A DNA stretch of 64,000 nucleotides from Zygnema cylindricum (GCA_037447655.1 JBBHKE010003562.1:21458-85457), one strand, 5' to 3'; counted from the stretch's first letter, positions 34,425 through 46,190 are shown. The notes: generated from the letters alone by a model not told the origin. Numbers and translations: made by a program.

Positions 34425-34515
34425 CCTCCTCTTCTCCCTCACCCTCTCCTTCTCCCTCTCCCTCTCCCTCTCCCTCTCCCACTCTCCCTTCTTTCTCTCT
34501 TTCTGTCTCTCTGTC
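34425..34515 (+). promoter_or_regulatory. pyrimidine-rich CTCCCT tract ahead of the hydrolase start
   Basis: Nearly pure C/T sequence (CTCCTCCTCTTCTCCCTCAC, then CTCCCT repeats) ends 10 bp before the ATG at 34,526. Such Y patches are common in plant-type core promoters and leaders. It could equally be a simple repeat. Confidence 0.4.
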
Positions 34516-34525
34516 AAGCTTCCTC

Positions 34526-35511
34526 ATGACACCTCCAAGTATCCTTCCTGACCTTCCTTCCTCTCCCTCCTTTACTCAACTGTCTTTTCAAGCCAATGGC
34601 ATAACCATATCCTACCTCCACTCCTCTCTCTCTCTCCCAAAGCTTGTCTTCCTCCATGGCCTCTGTGGCGCCGGTCCTGTCGTCCTCCCTGTCCTCTCTC
34701 TCCTCAGTGACCAGTTTCAAGTCTTTCTTCCTGACGCTCGCGGCCATGGCCTCTCTCAACCTATCCCTCCTCTGTCCTTCAACATGGATAACCTTGTTGC
34801 TGACGTGGCAGCTTTTATCCGCCATATTTCCCCCAATGAGCCTGTCTTCCTGGCAGGTCACTCCATGGGAGCCTCTACAGCCGCACGTGTGGCCAAGGAG
34901 CATCCGGACCTTGTGAGAGCCTTGGCTCTGGAGGATCCGCCATGGTTTCGGTTGGAAGGGGCAGTCCCTACGGATCAAGACAGGGGCGGAGGGAGAGGAG
35001 GCGGAGGAGGGAGAGGAGGGAGGGAGGGAGGAGGGAGGGAGGAGGGAGAGAGGGAGGAGGGAGGGAGGGAGGAGGGAGAGGAAGAGGGGGAGGAAGAGGG
35101 GGAGGAAGAGGACCAGCAGGATTGTTTGCAAAATCCCGAGACCTAAAAGCTATGAGGGAGGAGGAGTTTGAAGAGATGTATAAAAAGGAAGCCATGAATC
35201 TTCCTCCTATGGCGTATACGATGACTTATTCCTTTCGTGTTATGGCGGCTGACAGCATCGAACCGACTTTTAAAATGACCGATGATGTCATCAATGAGGC
35301 CGTTAATGGGATTATTTGTCCTGCTTTGTTGATGACTGCAAGTCCTGATGGCCATTGTAAAAAAGAGGTTGCAGAAAGCACTATCGAGACGTGGAAGAGT
35401 GGGAGAATTTTCAATTTTGAAAACTCTGGGCATGTGATTCATTCCCCTCCGAGGACCGGAAAGTACATTCAGACGATTAGAGAATTTTTTCAAGCCGTGA
35501 TTGACGGTTAA
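34526..35511 (+). CDS. alpha/beta hydrolase, split by a frame change in a purine tract
   Basis: Two frames together make one alpha/beta hydrolase. Frame 1 from ATG 34,526 carries the oxyanion loop FLHGLCGAG (42-50), PDARGHGLS and the nucleophile elbow GHSMG with Ser113, then ALALEDPPW. Frame 2, closed by the stop at 35,511, carries the second half: FAKSRDLKAMREEEF, a lid region, ICPALLMTASPDG with the likely acid Asp, and the catalytic His in GHVIHS. Between them lies a G/A repeat (about 34,982-35,110) open in both frames, so an indel there would restore a protein of about 328 residues. No GTRAGT-type donor was seen that would splice it out. As read, frame 1 ends at 35,146 after a Gly/Arg/Glu-rich tail. 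The fold most resembles bacterial-type epoxide-hydrolase/esterase relatives. No intron is needed elsewhere. An AATAAA lies at 35,765-35,770. Substrate unknown. Confidence 0.82.
34982..35110. repeat. GGAGGGAGGA-type coding microsatellite
   Basis: About 130 bp of almost pure G/A. It is open in two forward frames (Gly/Arg/Glu-rich) and antisense (Pro/Leu-rich), and divides the two frames of the hydrolase gene. Such tracts are prone to slippage and to assembly error. Confidence 0.95.
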
Positions 35512-36015
35512 AGTTGTTATTTAACGGTTAAAAAACTATTGTTGACGGTTAAATTATTTCTTATGAAGCATAGGAGAGCGTCATGCGGTGATCAAATGCA
35601 GTATTTTTTTTGCTTCGGAGGGAGGCATTGGTATCTTGGTTTGGGATCCTGTGAAGAAAGGGTAACATGAGGAGGTGGACATAGAGAAAGGGAAAAAAAA
35701 AAATTGTGCAAGTATAGTTAAGTTATGTATTATATTACTCTTCTGTGGTGTGACTGTCGGGAGTAATAAATATGATTCTATAATATAATTCGACTATTTA
35801 GAGTACCTGTAATGTGTTTTAGAGACACTAGCGGATTACATTCAGTTCAAATAATTGGTCGAAGTGAGGTCGTAAAGGATTGTCAGATCAATTTTGCAGC
35901 TCTGTTTTTTGTTATTATGAGTATGTGGTTGAATTCAATGTCAGTGAAAGGGCTTCTTTCTATATTTGTACCAGCAGTGCGATTTGAACCATGTTTTCAC
36001 CACTATTGTATGACT
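35512..36015. other. 3' flank of the hydrolase gene
   Basis: Begins with three GACGGTTAAA-like repeats just after the stop (35,503-35,551) and contains the AATAAA signal at 35,765-35,770. No further gene recognised. Confidence 0.6.
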
Positions 36016-36234
36016 ACACGGTGTATTGCTATTAGTGTTAATAATTTTTTCGCCATTAAAAACATCTTTTCTCCGTACACTCTTGAACTATTTTCACATG
36101 GAGACCGCCAATGGAAAGGTGAGAATCTTGGGTTTCAATCGCAACCGTCAGATCCGTAATCTGAGATGCGTGTACGTAGAAAAGATGTTTTAACCGGCAA
36201 AAAGACATTAACACTACTAGCTATACACCGTGTA
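36016..36234. mobile_element. MITE family A
   Basis: Left end ACACGGTGTATTGCTATTAG, right end (reverse complement) ACACGGTGTATAGCTAGTAG. Core CTTTTCTCCGTACACTCTTG, GGAGACCGCCAATGGAAAGG and CAATCGCAACCGTCAGATCC. Confidence 0.88.
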
Positions 36235-36927
36235 GTGTGTGTCATGGAAGGTTCAATCTTTGTCAAACTGGTATTTGACGTCGACAGTTGTGCTAATTTC
36301 TCTTTCTTGAAGATTTTTGCCCTTCCTTGGTTGTTTTTGTGCATTGTCTTGATTTTTCTCGTGTTTTTTTTTTTTTAATGTCTATCGGTAGGAATCTAAC
36401 AGAAAAGCTTTAGAAAGTACTTTTGACCATTCTTCAATGAACAAGCAATGACATTTAAACTTTGCGGAAGCTTTGGGTTTTTCTATTTTGGTATGGAATA
36501 ATAAAGTAATTACTCCACTAAATATCTTCATTTATATGCAATTTCACGCAATATGGCATGCCATCGGATTGAAGAATGTGTAGTGTACAACTCTGAAAAA
36601 AGGAATTGTGGTTTTAGGAGTGATATATCGAACTTTAGGAAGACTAAAACTGGTGTTCCATGTCTGTCACACAGTAAACCAACCATCACTTTTTATTAGC
36701 TATTCCAGGAGGGTTAGGCATTGGTTCATAACACTCTTTCCATAAAATATACCATCGCTATCGATGTTAATAAGACTAATATGATCGTATACTGTTTATT
36801 TTGGGTTGAAAATCATGGAAAAGTATAAATAACACTAAAAAGAATGGGACTACCACTATGCGTCATCTACACTAGACTGGTATTTTTCATGCTAATTTTG
36901 CTCTATTACGGTAGAGCCCTTCAAGCT
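36235..36927. other. no gene recognised
   Basis: AT-rich. Possible MITE remnants near 36,753-36,900 (CCATCGCTATCGATGTTAATA). Short frames only. Confidence 0.5.
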
Positions 36928-37142
36928 ACACCATTATGTTATTAGTGTTAAAGTTTGTTTTACCACATAAAACATCTTTTCTTCGTGCACACTTATCAGA
37001 TTGTCAATCTAATGGTTGTCGTTAGAAGCGAGATGCTCACCTTCCTATTGGCCGTCTCTGACTAACATTCCAACCGGTGTGCACAAAAAAAATGTGTTTC
37101 AACTTGCGAAAAAACTTTATGGCTAATACCTATTAGTGGTGT
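36928..37142. mobile_element. MITE family A, diverged
   Basis: Left ACACCATTATGTTATTAGTG, right end ACCTATTAGTGGTGTGG, core TCTTTTCTTCGTGCACACTT, TCTAATGGTTGTCGTTAG and CCTATTGGCCGTCTC. Confidence 0.75.
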
Positions 37143-37825
37143 GGTAGCGATGGATACATCAATTCCTTCCTCTACAGTTTGCATCCAACAAGAAAGTCCT
37201 AATGACAAGGACTATGTAAATGCATCATATTGAAAAAAAAAGCTTTATGACGGCGCAAAAGACAACTACGGCATGTGAATGTATTTGCTAGAGTTAACCA
37301 ATAATGTTTGATACAAAAACATGGACACAAAGCCACACAAGGCGCTATTGTCATTTCTCCAGTAAAAGTTAAAGATTGCTTTTTGGAGAGTCAACCACAA
37401 GAATAGTGACACGCTTAACCCAAAGTTTACACTAGGGTTAGGTTAGCCTGAAGAGGTACATGGCACTAAGTACATGGTAATAACGGAGAATTGTCTACAA
37501 TTATTACTCTATCTATTAATCTACAAACAAGGTTAGAATTGATGTATGCAGCGAACGCAAAGCTTTGACATAAAAGAGTGCATGGGTGGTAGACTCTTTG
37601 TTGTTAACATGCGCTTTTACATAAGTTTGAGGTTTTCTTAGTGAGCTATAACTTCTTCGCAAAATTGTAAGCATAAACAAAAATGTGAAGTAGGATGTCA
37701 GATGAAAAATATAATGCAATATGACTAGTTACGATGCCGCGAGATACTGTTTGACAAGAACAAGTGATTTGTTCCGACATTGGCTATTAAAGTTATCCCT
37801 TTTGAAAACGAGGCTATTTTAAGAA
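37143..37825. other. no gene recognised
   Basis: AT-rich spacer between two MITEs. Open frames are short and show no domain. Confidence 0.5.
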
Positions 37826-38010
37826 TACACCGAGTATCGTTGTTTATGTTGATGTTTTTTTTGCCGCTTAAAACACTTTTTTTATGTGCACACACGTCCA
37901 ATTTTTGACTGACACCCGCGAATTGAAGGTGAGAATCATTCTTTTCAATTGCAACCGTCAGATTAACAATCTGACCAGTATGGTTTAACAATAATAGCGA
38001 TACACAATGT
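37826..38010. mobile_element. MITE family A, diverged
   Basis: Left ACACCGAGTATCGTTGTTTA, right AATAATAGCGATACACAATG. The core GCCGCTTAAAACACTTT and CAATTGCAACCGTCAGATT is present, but the right arm is largely deleted. Confidence 0.75.
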
Positions 38011-38039
38011 GCTACACTATCATTGCTACACAAAGCACA

Positions 38040-41000
38040 AATATTAACTGCAAGCCTCGTCTATACACTTACCTGTAGTCCTTCCTATCCTACCATTTCA
38101 CCCCACCTATACCAGCCCCTCTGCCCCACAAGACACCCATCCCCTCGCCAAGCGAATCTCTTTCTTGAGTTCCTCCTTTACTTCCCAATATTCGATCAAC
38201 CATGCTTATCATTCTCATCCGATTGTCACTCATTATTTTGATTCACTTCCTTCTCGGGTTCCTTGTTCGGGTAGGGCAAAGCCTTATGCTATTGGCGTTA
38301 GTTTGGCGATGCAAGTGAAAGCGTGTCCTAGGGCTATTTCGGTTCACATCTCAATAAGGGCCCCCTCTTAATAGTCTCCCCAAATAACGACATCCTTCTC
38401 ATAACGTTTGGGATTATATTTGAAACGTGAATGTGTTGGGATTCTACAACCTCAGTAATACTCAACCCTGACGTGCTGTCTAATTCCTCGTCATCTCCGA
38501 GATGTTGTCCATATGGGTCTTCAACCCCCACGCGGACTTCCACTTGTCGACGTCAACAATCAAGCAGTCCGACACATTTTCCTTTTGTTTTTTGCTTTAG
38601 GTTATAGTATTTACCTTTACGTGAGGGCGATGGCGTGCCACAAGAAACACGATCAAGATGTTATCGTTTTTTACGTGGGCATGGGAATCTCTTGAACAAG
38701 AGCATACGGATGACTCCTTTTCCTTTTGTTTTTACCTTCACGTGAGGGCGATGACGTGGCACAAGAAACACGCTCAAGATGTTAACGTTTTTTACGTGGG
38801 CATTGGGAATCTCTTGAACAAGAGCATGCAAATAGAGTCATTACCCTTTTTGTGAGCTCTTGCTTGACATCAACCTCCACTTTTTTGTCTTTATAGCTCG
38901 TACGCAGCTTGTCGTGCACCTCGAGCAATATGGTGAACTTTATTATGTTGCTCGAGCGCTTCAACTCTTCACACCATCGCCAACCACAAAGTCAACACTC
39001 GTGGCCTTTTTAGCACCTCACCCCGCGACACCTTATGACGTTTTGACCTTTCTTGAATCATGTGACTCTCGTGACTCCTTTGATCTTAATCAAAATATTT
39101 TTGCTAAAGCTTTGCTCTAGTCTGTTCTTATCTCGGTAGGGGGACCCTTTTGAATGGCCCATGAGCTTTTTCGCATAAAGTATAATGAAAGGATTTTATT
39201 TCATTTTTAAGGTGGATTCTTGAGTAGCTTGAGGAAATGTTGCACTCAATGTATAACCACTCTTTCTCGCAACAAGCCAGCTTGTTGTCTCAAATAATAT
39301 CGCAAGTGGTCCTCTTATCGCGCTGGGGGGAGTCTTTTGTCGTTTTGTGGCTCGATCAATAAGTTTACAACTACAATGGTATTTCAACGATTATTTTTTC
39401 CCATATAAATTTTGTGTCGCAAAGCGAGGAAGTTGGGAAGCTGTTGTTCACGGTTTAAAGGCGACTCTTAACTTGCACCCGAATTGGGTGTTTATATAAG
39501 TTAATATTGCCACTGTTTTCAACACTGCTGATCCCACTACACAAACTTCAGCGAGCCCCTCTTCCCATCAAACAACTTTTCCCTTTTGTTATTATTTTTT
39601 ACCCCAACTCCACCCCCCTCGTTTACTCGCTTGGAAGCCCTATGGGAGACGTGGCCATTTTGGACTCATTTAATAGTACTGTTCAAGGTGACCTTTTGAG
39701 ATCTCTAAACTATCTCAAACCTGTATGGGAGCGTAAAGATCACCAACTAACTCTTTTTGCATGTTTAGATTTATCTTAGAGGTTGATAACATGTAGATTT
39801 TTAGCCCGCCAAAACAGGTTTATCATGCACTTCACCAATTTTATTAACGACTTTCTAAGATACGTCATTTGCCAAAGCTTTTGAACGTGTTGCGTGGAGC
39901 ATTGACAGCTTGCCACCAGATTCTCCTCTTCATGTAAAATTTTGTGTTTCCACTCTTTAAGAGAGTGTAACAGTTCTAGGTTCCCTCAATGGAGCCTCTA
40001 TTTTTCTCACCAGTTTGTCGAGGATGATTTATAAGATAACCTTTTTCTTGTGTCTATAATACCAAAGGCATTCATTATTTTAACTCGTCGTTTTAGGTAG
40101 CGACCCTTGTATTCGACACACACTTTACCTCCAAAATCTCATTACGTTTCCTCACTTTCATATATTTGACAGTTGCCTCGTTACGATTTTACACCAACTT
40201 GTTGGCCATGGTGTATTTGGCTTTTTGGAAGAACTCCTCGTTGGTCTACAATATGATTTACCAATCGCTTTCGAGAATCTAGGTTTAAATCCTACCACGA
40301 TAACATCAACATCTTACTTTGGCAATTAGGCTATGGTAGCATCCATCACCAAATTGAGGTTTGTGGTGAACGATCATTGAATTTTGGCCCATGAGGTATC
40401 TACTGCTGGCAACGACTCATTACCATTTCGACACACGATGTTGTTTACTTGTTCGCCATTATCGATCTAGGCCCAAAATGGAATTCTTTAGTTCTCTTCC
40501 CGCATCACCAACATTCGTTTATGAGTGCAAGAACATGTCACCAATAAGGTTGTTGGAGCGGAATTAAGGAACCTCCTGAAGGCACTACCTACGTCGACAA
40601 CGCGAAATCCAAATTCGATTATTTTCCTGGCCAAAAGTTATGGCTTGGCTTTTTTTCAACTCCTATTATCACCTCATTCCGCTCATTTCTTCCACATTTT
40701 TCTTGTGCATTTCGCTTACTTCTTAGCTTGTCACAACCCTTGTTCTTATGCAAGCTCGGATGCATTGGTGGCAAGTCTTTAGAGGGTGAGAGCGTCCATG
40801 TGCCATGTTGTTCCCACGTTGCAAAGAGAACCGCAAGGCATGACATGGTTCAAGATGCAATCGCAATCGCTTTAGTGGGCAACGAATCATAATAAATAGT
40901 CAAACATGAGGAGTCGCATATATTTATGTTACATTTCTATTATAGAGGTATACGCGACTTTCTTGTGGATATTCTGTTTATCCATGGAGCAGGTATGATG

Positions 41001-41560
41001 TTGGGTGACGTAGTTCTCACAAACCCTATGGATCCTATGTTTCCTCACTCGTGATGTTGGAGACCTATGTTGTTGCTCGAGATGCAACAAGTTCGAATAC
41101 GTGCACTGGGACCCAATTGACGATTTCACCCCAATTGTTTTAGAGATATTTGGAACTTCAGCTCTTCCTTTAAGAAAGTCTTATGTGATTAGACTTGACG
41201 GTTTTTTAAAGTAGCCCTTCCCCAACTCTATTGGCAAATTTTTCGCGCCAATGTATTTGTGTCGCCCTTTAGCACTCTTAAGCTTTGGTCGTCATCTGAT
41301 GAAGCACGATGTTCAATGATGGTATTGGACATAGGGATTTACCTCCGCGCCACCCGACGCACATAGATGATACTTGACATTCTAACATTTAATGTGTTTT
41401 TTTTTTAGGCGCGAGGCCTCTTACCTTGTCAGTGCAATATATTTAGTGCTTCTCTAGTTTTTTTTGTTTTTACCTTTAATGTTAGTCAACAATTTTTCAT
41501 TTCAATCATGTTTTGTACTCAATGGTTTCACCATTGAGTTTTGGATCATGCTTTTTTATT
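38040..41560 (+). mobile_element. degenerate LINE (non-LTR retrotransposon), reverse-transcriptase remnants
   Basis: No intact frame, but parts translate into matches with the LINE at 63 kb. Near 40,785-41,030, GESVHVPCCSH...ARHDMVQDAIA and GDVVLTNPMDP parallel DGVHLLRCSHGG...AHDAIQDTIA and GDIVMANPTST of that copy. Around 40,190-40,340, IAFENLGLNPTTITSTSYFG looks like the segment just after the RT domain of this LINE group, and DDFTPIVLEIFG (near 41,115) like its downstream block. It ends near 41,520-41,560 with ATGGTTTCACCAT...GGATCATGC, the shared 3' terminus. Many stops and frameshifts: long dead. A 110-bp tandem duplication lies at about 38,605-38,830. Confidence 0.8.
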
Positions 41561-41678
41561 CCCATTTTACCTGTGGTTGCAATATGCAGACCTTTCAAAC
41601 TCAGTTTTAGCGATAATAGCTTTTCGAGTTTGCCATTTCGAAAACGACGGATTCCTAGAGTTTTTTGTTCAATACAGT

Positions 41679-42294
41679 ACACCGCCAATCGCTATTAGTG
41701 TAGAAGTTTCTTTAGCATATAGGAATAATTACCGTGGTTTACGCTAATTAAGAATTTGAAAATTTTGAAATAAAACATACATTCTAATTGTTTAATGATT
41801 ATAATATGGGTCTTTGAAAATAATAAGTGTCGGTCGCAAACATGCTTACACTAATATAGGTATTTGTACAAAATTTGACAAATCGTACACAAATCGTTCG
41901 TTCACACAGTCCCAACGTGGTTGTTGGACGAATATGTGCAAACGTGATATCTGACTACCCGATTTTATCCCCTTTTTAGAGCGCGTATTCTCATGCGTCC
42001 GCGGTTGCTAGAACTCATTAATTATACTTTTTTCACTTAAAAGGTACAATTGTGTACGGTAAGACACTGATTGTACACCACACTATTTAAACAACAACGT
42101 ACTTTCGTTTTGTACGGTACTTAGAAAATAACCCTAAATGGCGTAAAGAAAAAAATAGAATAAGTTGTACGGTACTTAGAAAATAACCCTAAATGGCGTA
42201 AAGAAAAAAATAGAATAAGCTACGCAATTTGAGAATAATAAAAAAAAAACGGGAAGGAATTAGCGTACACTACGCTAATAGCGATTGGTGGTGT
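41679..42294. mobile_element. MITE family B, long form
   Basis: Left ACACCGCCAATCGCTATTAG, right (reverse complement) ACACCACCAATCGCTATTAG, 616 bp. The interior is shared with 17,420-17,960. It carries a tandem duplication of about 57 bp (CGGTACTTAGAAAATAACCC...AGAATAAG) near 42,113-42,220. Confidence 0.88.
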
Positions 42295-42302
42295 ACTGTA
42301 GT

Positions 42303-43033
42303 CATAGTTCAAAAGTAGGTGAAAGTACGCCCATACAATATGCCTATTGTACGCAAAACATACAATATGACCTTAAGACCCATATTGTATTGCCAGCAAA
42401 ATGAAAAAAAATAGTAGTAGGGTTGAGTTGCACATCGATTGATAAAAAATTAAACGTCATGTCTTAATTTTGAAAAACATTCGGACAAAATATTATTTTT
42501 CTGTGAGTTTTGAGGTACTTTTTATTTTAACCATCACATTCGGACGATTTGACGATCACTGATAAAAGTTGCGATCTAAAAAGATCACATGAAAAGCCCA
42601 TAACACAACTTACGAAAGGACAATCTGTCATATTAGCGTCTGCAATTTTGAAGGCCACACTAAATAAAGCATCAAATTGACCAACCATATGGGACGATAA
42701 AAAAAAATATTCCACACTGCCAAAAATATTACTAAAACCTACCTGTTGGTGGCTGTAAAACACTTTTCGTAAAAACTATGAACTCTCCGTACTTTTCGCG
42801 ATTTTTTTTCCCGGTTTTTTTTCCCGCGCAATGTCATCCTAAGCCGTGTCATTTCGCTAACAAATTTTGTTCGGCGGCGTGCGGTGTTTTATGATCATAC
42901 GTCAGATTTGTACGTTTGTACAGGGGTGTGCACAACACACACACATAGAATATGCCTACTCTGCGCGAGTTTTGTGCCAAGTTTTGTGCGCCTACCAAAG
43001 GCCTACCATAAAAACGCCTACTTTTGAACTATG
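42303..43033. mobile_element. hAT-like non-autonomous element with perfect TIR and 8-bp duplication
   Basis: Termini CATAGTTCAAAAGTAGG and CCTACTTTTGAACTATG are perfect 17-bp inverted repeats. ACTGTAGT flanks both ends exactly (42,295-42,302 and 43,034-43,041). An 8-bp target duplication is the hAT hallmark. Length 731 bp with no transposase frame. It landed at the right end of the family-B MITE. Confidence 0.92.
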
Positions 43034-43269
43034 ACTGTAGTTCATTTGCACAGTTGTTTATAACGATTAGTGCGAACGTTTCAATCGTGACGAATTACAC
43101 GTAACGAACGCATTGAACCTTTAGAACAAATCGTAAAAAATCGTTAATGAATTTTCTTCCGTACAATTTCGTACAATTAAAAAAAAAATACATATAGCGC
43201 AGTTTGTAAGTTTTTCGTTACATGAGCGCTAAAGTATTACAAATGTATAAATAAATATGACACTTCAGG

Positions 43270-43440
43270 CCCGGTATCGTAATTCCATCATCAACTGGTA
43301 GGGTAGGATGTGAATGAAGGCTATGTCAGGACTTTGGCACATCCGGGTTCGAATGTCTGCAAGGGTACATTTTTTTCAAATTATGTGTGTCGGACGCAGC
43401 CATGGCGCCTTCTCTCTGCCTTCTCTCTCTATCTATTAGA
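43270..43440 (+). mobile_element. possible tRNA-derived SINE
   Basis: CATCAACTGGTAGGG (43,288-43,302) resembles a tRNA A box (TCAGTTGGTAGAG), and GGTTCGAATGT (43,346-43,356) a B box, at a tRNA-like spacing. No clean cloverleaf acceptor stem can be drawn, so this is not a functional tRNA. A CT-rich segment follows. Confidence 0.4.
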
Positions 43441-43885
43441 CAACACACGACTGCAAAAAAAGAAGTACAGACCATGTACAAATGACATTTTTCACATTAA
43501 GCATTGTACGACATAAAAAAACGCGCTCGAAAATAGTGTGACGTTTCAACGTCTCTTTTCGAAAATGTGCGTACATTTCCGATGAAGAGACGTACAAGTT
43601 CCGTGATATTCCAGTTCAGTTCACTGAACAGAAAGTACCAATAACTACGACGTATCTTTTCCTCGAATTTCGTACATTTCCGTAAAAATCCGTACATATT
43701 ACGGAAATTATTGTTCTTTCCCGTAAATTGTCAATTTCAGTTTACAGTAGACGTTTTTTTGCAATTTTCAAAATTGTCACGAATTATGTGTTTCAAACTT
43801 TCAATCAGAAAATTTTAAAAAATCGCTCGATTTGAACAACACTTTTCATTTGTTAAAAAGTGGAAACATTTAACATACCGATTAA
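43441..43885. other. no gene recognised
   Basis: AT-rich sequence with repeated CCGTACATTTCCG-type motifs. Short minus-strand frames only. Confidence 0.5.
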
Positions 43886-44666
43886 GGGTACGGCCCCATG
43901 TGGCTATGTACGGGTTTTTTTCTGTCGTTATCCTTTGTAACTTAGCGCCGTACTTCCTAAGTGCAGCCGTACTAAGAAATTGCAAATTTGTAGAGTACAA
44001 TTTGCGTCATCCGCGAACTTAGGATGTACGAAAATTTGTCGTCGTGCTTTTTTTCGACCCATTGTCACGTCATCTTCAAACCTATCATAAACCACATCGG
44101 CAATGTGTTTTAAGCAAAGTAAAACCAATAGGAAAACATATTCCCAGTTGTGAAAAGTTTTTAGAAGTTTTTGACGACGAAAAAAATTACAGGGTTGTTT
44201 TTTTGTCCGCTTGCATGTTGTACGGTATTTTTTTAATTTTTTGCAGGGGTCTCGATGCTGCAGTGTCATTTCACGCAAAGTTGAAAAATCTGCGAAGGTT
44301 AAAAATCTTCCAAGTCATGGCGGCCGGACGGGAGAGGTTTACGCAAAGGCATGTCGTAAAGCCACGGCTGCAAGGCTGTACGTCTACGATATCACGCAAT
44401 GACATGCGACATACCAAATCCGCAAATCGTTTCAAAAATTACGATGTGTCTTGCGACGCTTCAAAAAGTTTCGAAAAAATATGGTGCGGCAAAGACAAAT
44501 TGTACACGATGACAGCCGTCACGGGTATTGTCGACGTATACAATCGTCACAAACTTAAGTTAAAATTTCGTGTAAACACATAGAGACACCTAAAATCCGA
44601 GTCCGCCGGATCCGCGCTAAAATACAAAGTAAGTTCGCTAAGTTACGCATACATGAGGCCGTACCC
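43886..44666. mobile_element. PIF/Harbinger-like non-autonomous element
   Basis: Left end GGGTACGGCCCCATGTGGC, right end (reverse complement) GGGTACGGCCTCATGTATGC. TAA flanks both sides (43,883-43,885 and 44,667-44,669). A 3-bp TWA duplication with GGG termini is the PIF/Harbinger pattern. Sub-terminal CTTTGTAACTTAGCG is also mirrored. The 179-codon internal frame (44,044-44,583) shows no DDE or Myb-like motif I can recognise. Confidence 0.85.
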
Positions 44667-44669
44667 TAA

Positions 44670-46190
44670 GTGTGATTATTGATTAGATTCCTTGAGCGTA
44701 TATTAGCCACCCTATTTTGGGGCTTCGTAGGCGTTTCCGCGTTGCCTTTTAGCCCTTTTCTTGGAGTGTTCGCACTTCCCACTTTTCTCAGCCTAAATTT
44801 TATTTGGGTGTTGGTCCTTCGGGGGTTATTAAAATATTAAAATTCCTCCGTTTGTACGGCCATATCCAGAGACCGGCCATTCCGTATATGACAGCTGTCT
44901 AATTCTAGTTTGCTTCAGAGACTCGGATAAACAAACGGCGCGTGAGATCTTCGTAAATGGCGTTATTCGCTGCGGACAAAACTTCCAGAAAAACGCATTC
45001 TTCGGGCAATAAAACGTCTTCAGCACTATTAACCACCCTTTGGAATTTTTGCTGCTTTGATGGAGCAAATATAATTCAATGGTTTCACCTTTCGATCGTG
45101 ATGTCACGACAAAAAAATTATGAAATGTATTGAGAAAAACATTATTTTTACCGCCCGATTTGTTTTCCACCAATAGCAGTGGTCATTACACCGTATGGGG
45201 AATTTCTGCAGGGTATGCTGAATTTCTGCTGATTTTTTACAAAAGTGTCCGCAAACTAAAACATAGACATAAATAACGCTTTGTGTAAACTGTGAACGTA
45301 ATGCTAGTTATGACATTTACATGGTATTACGCAACACTGCGCTGTGCAGTCCTGTACTGCAATTTCGATTCAAAATTTCCGAGTTTAACGGTTATCTATG
45401 GTAAAATACAAAACCGTACAATGCTGTTATGTACTTTAGTGGACAGACAAAGACTTTCTGTGTGTCGTTAAAGAGCAGTACAGAATTACAGTACAATATG
45501 GTACGTGCAAGCTTGTCTCCCAGTCGCCCGCGCGCTAGAGTTCCGGACAAGCCTCCAGTATTTATGGAGAATCCTACGGCAGAGATTCGCGCCGCAAATT
45601 GTGGAACTCCATAGTACTTGCCGGAGAACTCCATGTTCTACCTTCCGGCTTCCCGCTCTCCATGGGGAAAATGAATAGCCAAACTAAGATTCTGCGGATC
45701 CACCACACTCTATAGCCTATACACTTTGCATCAAAGCCTTTAGACGTCCGTACATAGTCCATGCGTAAACGGCCCAGGGGATTGACCTACAAAAGGTACA
45801 GATCTTGCTGATCCTACCGTACACTATTCTGGCAGTCTTCCCTCTTCAGTGCCCATGTGTTTCAACATTCAAAGGCCAACATTTTCAGCGAAGAGTGCCA
45901 CGTGTCGCCCTCTCAGCTTTCACCGTGGCTTATCTGTGCTGTCTCTTCGACGAACTAACGATGTTGAACCAGGAGCCTTAACAAATGTGTATGCTTACCA
46001 GCTGGAGATAGTGATAAAGATAAAGATAAAGAAGGCTTTTGAAATATGTATGGATAATATTGTATTGCCGTTAGGAGTAAGCACAGGAAAATACTATTTT
46101 AGATTGTGGCTTTGGCAAAGGAAGGAAAATTAGTTTGAAAGGGAAGGAAGCTTAACGGAACGAAACAGGAATAAACGGAAAAGGGACGGA
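44670..46190. other. upstream region of the kinesin gene
   Basis: Locally more GC-rich (45,500-45,960) than the surroundings, as expected near a promoter. A 94-codon plus frame (45,849-46,133) might be an upstream ORF, but has no similarity I recognise. No TATA or other element is defended. Confidence 0.45.

Noticed and set aside
34514-35131. 205-codon antisense frame over the hydrolase
   Set aside because: A shadow of the sense gene and of the G/A repeat (Pro/Leu-rich), with no domain.
43288-43360. A functional tRNA gene
   Set aside because: Box-like sequences are present, but no acceptor or anticodon stem pairs properly.
44044-44583. 179-codon frame as a possible gene or transposase
   Set aside because: Lies wholly inside a TIR element and has no recognisable catalytic or DNA-binding motif; kept only as part of the element.
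45849-46133. 94-codon frame as a first kinesin exon with a presequence
   Set aside because: It ends in a stop before the kinesin ATG and no in-phase splice to the motor exons was found.
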